Of a DNA stretch of 56,215 nt, positions 52,980 to 56,215 are shown one piece after another. A model generated the notes under the pieces. It did not search any database and was not told the origin of the DNA. It worked only from the letters and a program-made list of their open reading frames with translations. The number at the start of each line of letters is the position of its first letter. The first letter of the stretch is position 1. Made by a program: the position numbers and the translations under genes. The stretch is from Spirochaetaceae bacterium (GTDB taxonomy: Bacteria > Spirochaetota > Spirochaetia > SZUA-6 > Bin103), in contig JAPPNY010000068.1 of assembly GCA_028818385.1 (NCBI GenBank), positions 1 to 56,215 of the forward strand. Direction: 5' to 3'.

Positions 52980-54185
52980 ATGTCTGCATCAGGTGCCAAC
53001 GGCCTGCCGCGCCTCGCCGAGGGCGGCGTCTACCAGAAGCTCGGCGTCGTGCCGATTCTCAACGCGCGCAGCAACTCGACCGCGTTCGGCGGATCCTCGC
53101 CGTCGGCGGTGGTCCGAGCCGCGATGGACGAGGCCGGCCGCGGCTGGACGGACATGGCCGACCTCATGAGCAAGACCGGCGACTACATCGCCGACCTGCT
53201 CGGCTGCGAGACCGCGCACCCCACCTCCGGCTGCGCGGCCGCGATCATCCTGAGCTCCGCGATCGCCATGACCCGCGACGACGGCGCCAAGATGGCGCGC
53301 CTGCCCAACACCACCGGCAGCAACAACCAGGTCCTGATCCAGCGCCAGCACCGCTACTGGGTGCAGCCCTGCTTCACCTTCGCCGGCGGCCGGCTGGTGC
53401 CGGTCGGCCGCGATGACGGCTGCACCGCCGAGGAGTTGGAGGCGGCCATCGGCGAGGACACCGTCGCCATCGCCCACCCCTTCTCGCAACCGGCCGGCTA
53501 CCTGTTCCCGCCGCGGACCGGCGACCTTCCCCTGGAGGACGTGGTCGCCATCGGCCGGCGCCACGACGTGCCGGTGATCGTCGACGCCGCCGCCCAGATC
53601 TACCCGCTGGAGCACTTCCGCTGGATCGCGCAGGCAGCCGACATGGTCTGCTTCGGCGGCAAGTACTTCGGCAGCTCGCACTCGACCGGCATGGTGACCG
53701 GCCGCAGGAAGTACATCGATCCGCTGCGCAAGCTCGACTTCTCCGGCAGCATCGCCAACGACGAGGTCCCGGTCGGCAGCGGCTACGCCTTCGGGCGCGG
53801 CATGAAGCTGGACCGGCAGCAGGTGGTGGCCCTGGCGGTCGCGCTGGACGTCTGGTTCAACACCGACCACTCAGAGCGGCTGGCGGAGTACCACCGCCGC
53901 ATGGGGGTAATCCAGGAGCAGCTCGACGACATCCCGCACGTCTCGTCAGAGCCGGTGCCGTACGACAACTACCAGTTGGTGCGGCTGTTCATCACCCTGG
54001 GCGAGGACTTCCCGGCCACCGCCGAACAGATCGTCGAGGACCTCGACAAGGGCTCGCCGCGCATCCTGGTGGGATCCGAGGGCGATCGCGAGGTGTTCGT
54101 CGGCCCGCACGTGCTGTCCGAGGGCGAGGAACGGATCGTCGCCGGCCAGCTCCGCAGCGTCCTGCTCGCGCGCCTGCGCGGCTGA
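52980..54185 (+). CDS. SelA-like PLP-dependent lyase/aminotransferase (DgaE-like)
   Basis: 401 aa from ATG 52980. Fold-type I PLP enzyme of the SelA/D-glucosaminate-6-phosphate ammonia-lyase group: LGVVPILNARSNSTAFGGSSPS at the start, TSGCAAAIILSSAIAM, VIVDAAAQIYPLEHF, and the PLP Lys228 in CFGGKYFGSSHSTGM. In bacteria such proteins act on amino sugars or 2-keto-3-deoxy sugar acid routes. It starts a four-gene plus-strand run with a beta-propeller, a Gal80-like oxidoreductase and an FMN dehydrogenase, supporting a sugar-acid role over selenocysteine synthesis. Confidence 0.82.
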   Translation: MSASGANGLPRLAEGGVYQKLGVVPILNARSNSTAFGGSSPSAVVRAAMDEAGRGWTDMADLMSKTGDYIADLLGCETAHPTSGCAAAIILSSAIAMTRDDGAKMARLPNTTGSNNQVLIQRQHRYWVQPCFTFAGGRLVPVGRDDGCTAEELEAAIGEDTVAIAHPFSQPAGYLFPPRTGDLPLEDVVAIGRRHDVPVIVDAAAQIYPLEHFRWIAQAADMVCFGGKYFGSSHSTGMVTGRRKYIDPLRKLDFSGSIANDEVPVGSGYAFGRGMKLDRQQVVALAVALDVWFNTDHSERLAEYHRRMGVIQEQLDDIPHVSSEPVPYDNYQLVRLFITLGEDFPATAEQIVEDLDKGSPRILVGSEGDREVFVGPHVLSEGEERIVAGQLRSVLLARLRG

Positions 54186-54191
54186 GCGGGC

Positions 54192-54839
54192 GTGGTGCAG
54201 CTCCGGGCCACGATCGCCCGGACCCTGCCGGTCGGCGGCTCCGGCGGCCCCAACGGGCTGACCTGGGACGGATCGCACCTCTGGAGCTGTGACTGCGACA
54301 GCTTCGTCATCGAGCGCATCGAGCCCGCGACCGGGAAGTCGGTGCGCTCCTTCCGTCCGGTCGACAGCATTCCGGCCGGCTTGGCGTGGGACGGCTCCTC
54401 GCTCTGGGTATCCGTCCCGTACCACCTGAAGCTGTACGCGCTGGACCCGGCCGACGGCACGGTGCGCCGCTCGATCCCGGCGCCGGCGCCGAAGTGCCAC
54501 GGCGTCACCTGGGACGGATCGCACCTGTGGACGAGCTGTCCGGTCACCGACCGCTTCTACCGGGTCGACCCGGCGGACGGCCGCGTCACCGGCGGCTTCC
54601 CGTCGCCCGGCACCCGCCCGCACGGGCTGGAGTGGCGGGCCGGCGAGCTGTGGAGCGCCGATACCGACAGCCGCACCATCCACCGGATCGACCCCGAGTC
54701 GGGCGCGGTGCTCGCCGCTGCGCCCTCCCCGGACGGCACCGAGCCGCACGGGCTCACCTGGGCCGGCGGCCACCTGTGGTTCGGCGACGAGCGCGCCAAG
54801 AACCTGCATTACGTCATGCTCGCCGAGGTGGCGGCCTGA
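54192..54839 (+). CDS. beta-propeller (NHL/YVTN-like) protein
   Basis: 215 aa. Four or five blades with the recurring motif GLTWDGSHLW (GLTWDGSHLWSCDCD, GLAWDGSSLWVSV, GVTWDGSHLWTSC, GLEWRAGELWSAD, GLTWAGGHLWFGD), separated by ~45 residues. It resembles SMP-30/glutamine-cyclotransferase-like propellers. No signal peptide. The start is a GTG 6 nt after the SelA-like stop. May bind the small molecule handled by its neighbours; no catalytic residues identified. Confidence 0.7.
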   Translation: MVQLRATIARTLPVGGSGGPNGLTWDGSHLWSCDCDSFVIERIEPATGKSVRSFRPVDSIPAGLAWDGSSLWVSVPYHLKLYALDPADGTVRRSIPAPAPKCHGVTWDGSHLWTSCPVTDRFYRVDPADGRVTGGFPSPGTRPHGLEWRAGELWSADTDSRTIHRIDPESGAVLAAAPSPDGTEPHGLTWAGGHLWFGDERAKNLHYVMLAEVAA

Positions 54840-55936
54840 TGGCCGACCGGCTGCGCATCGGCGTGATCGGCGCCAACCCCACGCAGAGCTGGGCCAAGCG
54901 CGGCCACCTGCCGGCGATCCTGGCCATGCAAGAGGAGCTGGAGCTGGCGGCCGTCTGCACCACCCGTGAGGAGACCGCGCGCGAGTCGGCGCGGATCTAC
55001 GGCGCCCGCCACCACTTCGCCGACTTCCGCGAGCTCATCGCCTGTGAGGACGTGGAGGTGGTCGTGGTGTCGGTGCGCGCGCCCCGCCACTACCAGCCGA
55101 CCATGGCGGCGCTGGCGGCCGGCAAGCACGTCTACACCGAGTGGCCGCTCGGCGCCAACCTGGCCGAGGCCGAGGCGATGGCGGCCGCCGCGCGCACGGC
55201 GCCGGGCACGTCGATCATCGGCCTGCAGGGGCGGCACGCCCCCATCTACCGCCGGCTCAAGGAGCTGGCAGACGAGGGCTTCTTCGGCGAGGTGCTGGCC
55301 ATCCAGATCGGCTCCTGCGGCGGCGGCCTGCTCGACAAGGAGTCACAGGCGAGCTGGCGGGCCGATGCCAGGAACGGAGCGCACAACGGCACCATCGGCT
55401 TCGGCCACCTGATCGAGCCCGTCTACCACTGCTTCGGGCCGATCCGCGACGTGTCGGGGGTGTGGCGCACGCAGGCGCCACGGTGGCTGGAGCAGGACAC
55501 CGGCAGGACGATCGACGCCACCGCGCCGGACACGGTGTTCATGCAGGGCTCGACCGACGCCGGCACGGCCGTGCTGGCCTACGAGCACAGCGTGCCGTGG
55601 CACCCTGGCGGCTACCGGTTCGAGATCTACGGTCGCGAGCAGACGGCCGCCATCCATGCCGACGAACGCTTCGGAGACTTGAAGCTCATGGTCGGCGGCC
55701 GCGGCGATGAGCGGCTGGCCGAGATGCCGGTCCCGGACCGGCTCACCCGCGTGCTGCACAGCCGCGAGCGCGACCGCCCGTTCGGCGTGGCGCAGATCTG
55801 GAGCCACTACGCCGAGGCGATCCGCTCAGGCGCACCAGCAGAGCCCGACTTCGAGCTGGCGCTCGACCTGCACCGCCTGATCGACGCGCTGGAGCGCGCC
55901 TCCGACACCGGCACCCGGCAGGTCGTGGCTCGGTAA
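54839..55936 (+). CDS. Gfo/Idh/MocA-family, Gal80-like oxidoreductase
   Basis: 365 aa, TGATGG overlap with the propeller gene. Rossmann N-terminus (LRIGVIGANPTQSWAKRGHLPAILAM). Where other members have E-K-P, this one has E-W-P (VYTEWPLGANLAEAEAMAAAAR), as seen in Gal80-like proteins, so the catalytic lysine is lacking. The C-terminal domain (IGFGHLIEPVYHCFGPIRDVSG) is otherwise normal. It may be an oxidoreductase with altered chemistry or a non-catalytic NAD-dependent sensor of a sugar. Confidence 0.85.
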   Translation: MADRLRIGVIGANPTQSWAKRGHLPAILAMQEELELAAVCTTREETARESARIYGARHHFADFRELIACEDVEVVVVSVRAPRHYQPTMAALAAGKHVYTEWPLGANLAEAEAMAAAARTAPGTSIIGLQGRHAPIYRRLKELADEGFFGEVLAIQIGSCGGGLLDKESQASWRADARNGAHNGTIGFGHLIEPVYHCFGPIRDVSGVWRTQAPRWLEQDTGRTIDATAPDTVFMQGSTDAGTAVLAYEHSVPWHPGGYRFEIYGREQTAAIHADERFGDLKLMVGGRGDERLAEMPVPDRLTRVLHSRERDRPFGVAQIWSHYAEAIRSGAPAEPDFELALDLHRLIDALERASDTGTRQVVAR

Positions 55937-55942
55937 GCCTCG

Positions 55943-56100
55943 ATGAAGCGCTTCTACCATCCGCTCACACTGTACGACCTGGAGCGGCTGGCCGAGGAGC
56001 GGCTGGCGACCGACTATTGGGACGTGGTCGCCGGCGGCGTGGGCGACGAGATCACCATACGCCGCAACCGGGAAGCCTTCGACGCAATCGCCATCCGCCC
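55943..56100 (+). CDS. FMN-dependent alpha-hydroxyacid dehydrogenase, N-terminal fragment (partial)
   Basis: Starts at ATG 55943, 6 nt after the previous stop. About 50 readable residues: FYHPLTLYDLERLAEERL, then DYWDVVAGGVGDEITIRRNREAFDAIAIRP, the standard N-terminus of the lactate/glycolate oxidase family (LldD-like). It oxidises 2-hydroxy acids using FMN. The rest is lost: from about 56100 the sequence degenerates into G and C runs. Confidence 0.85.
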
Positions 56101-56215
56101 GGGGGGGGGGGGGGGGGGGGCCCCCCGCCCCCGCCCGGGCCCCCCCCCGCGGCGGGCCCCCCCCGGGGCCCCGGCGGGGGGGGCGCGGCCCGCCCCCGGC
56201 TCGCCGTCTGCCGGC
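56101..56215. other. low-quality contig end (G/C homopolymer run)
   Basis: A run of about 20 G, then long blocks of C and G with almost no A or T, in the middle of a recognisable reading frame. This has no biological pattern I can defend and looks like a sequencing or assembly artefact. No gene should be called here. Confidence 0.8.

Noticed and set aside
56101..56130. G-run as a G-quadruplex or regulatory element
   Set aside because: It interrupts a coding frame and is followed by more homopolymer noise at the contig end, so artefact is more likely.

Overview
The window is a GC-rich bacterial chromosome or metagenome contig segment with dense, mostly operonic genes. I recognise no rRNA, tRNA, CRISPR array or insertion sequence. 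The extracytoplasmic solute-binding proteins carry Sec signal peptides without a lipobox, which fits a diderm with a periplasm. The mix of oligopeptide-class ABC importers, cytosolic glycoside hydrolases, sialidase-like propellers, a sulfatase, PhyH and Gfo/Idh/MocA enzymes resembles high-GC marine, possibly sponge-associated, heterotrophs. That placement is an inference; I cannot name the taxon. The last ~115 bases are G/C homopolymer noise and look like a low-quality contig end.

Layout. 1-4110: an RHH antitoxin, a GH127-like gene broken by four frameshifts, a DUF4160/HTH toxin-antitoxin-like pair and an unknown beta-rich protein. 4144-12917: a Dpp/Opp-type importer split over two strands (dppD-dppF on plus; dppB-dppC-SBP on minus), with a LivJ-type binding protein and a Xre-RES toxin-antitoxin pair between the halves. 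13126-13675: a DUF433/DUF5615 pair. 13774-20747 (minus): a seven-gene, tightly coupled operon (RPE-like epimerase, Gfo/Idh/MocA, RmlD-like reductase, ROK kinase, HAD phosphatase, Gfo/Idh/MocA, cytochrome P450). 20885-24263: a coiled-coil membrane protein, PhyH and a GHL6-like hydrolase. 24320-24870: AbiEi/AbiEii remnants. 24956-36318: intact GH127-like enzyme, AAA-ATPase/PD-(D/E)XK protein, three sialidase-like proteins, a sulfatase and a beta-helix protein. 36385-42672: a complete SBP-dppBCDF importer operon. 42724-44450: a second AAA/PD-(D/E)XK copy and a DUF1778 fragment. 44509-49073 (minus): a six-gene operon of two ABC exporters, a YtrA-type GntR regulator and a GIN-domain protein, with a strong promoter overlapped by a YtrA-type operator. 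49304-56100: hydroxypyruvate-isomerase-like, HigA-like and nucleotidyltransferase TA-type genes, Hpt, a zinc-less MDR dehydrogenase, a SelA-like PLP enzyme, a beta-propeller, a Gal80-like oxidoreductase and the start of an FMN-dependent alpha-hydroxyacid dehydrogenase.

How it fits together (inference): two Dpp-class importers bring oligosaccharides or glycoconjugates into the cytoplasm. GH127-like and GHL6-like hydrolases, sialidase-like propellers and a sulfatase, none with a signal peptide, then dismantle them there. The kinase, epimerase and oxidoreductase genes would process the released sugars. At least eight toxin-antitoxin-type loci, intact or decayed, sit at the seams between these blocks. 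Several monocistronic or TA-type genes have a TAnnnT -10 box only 6-9 nt before the start codon, suggesting leaderless transcription.
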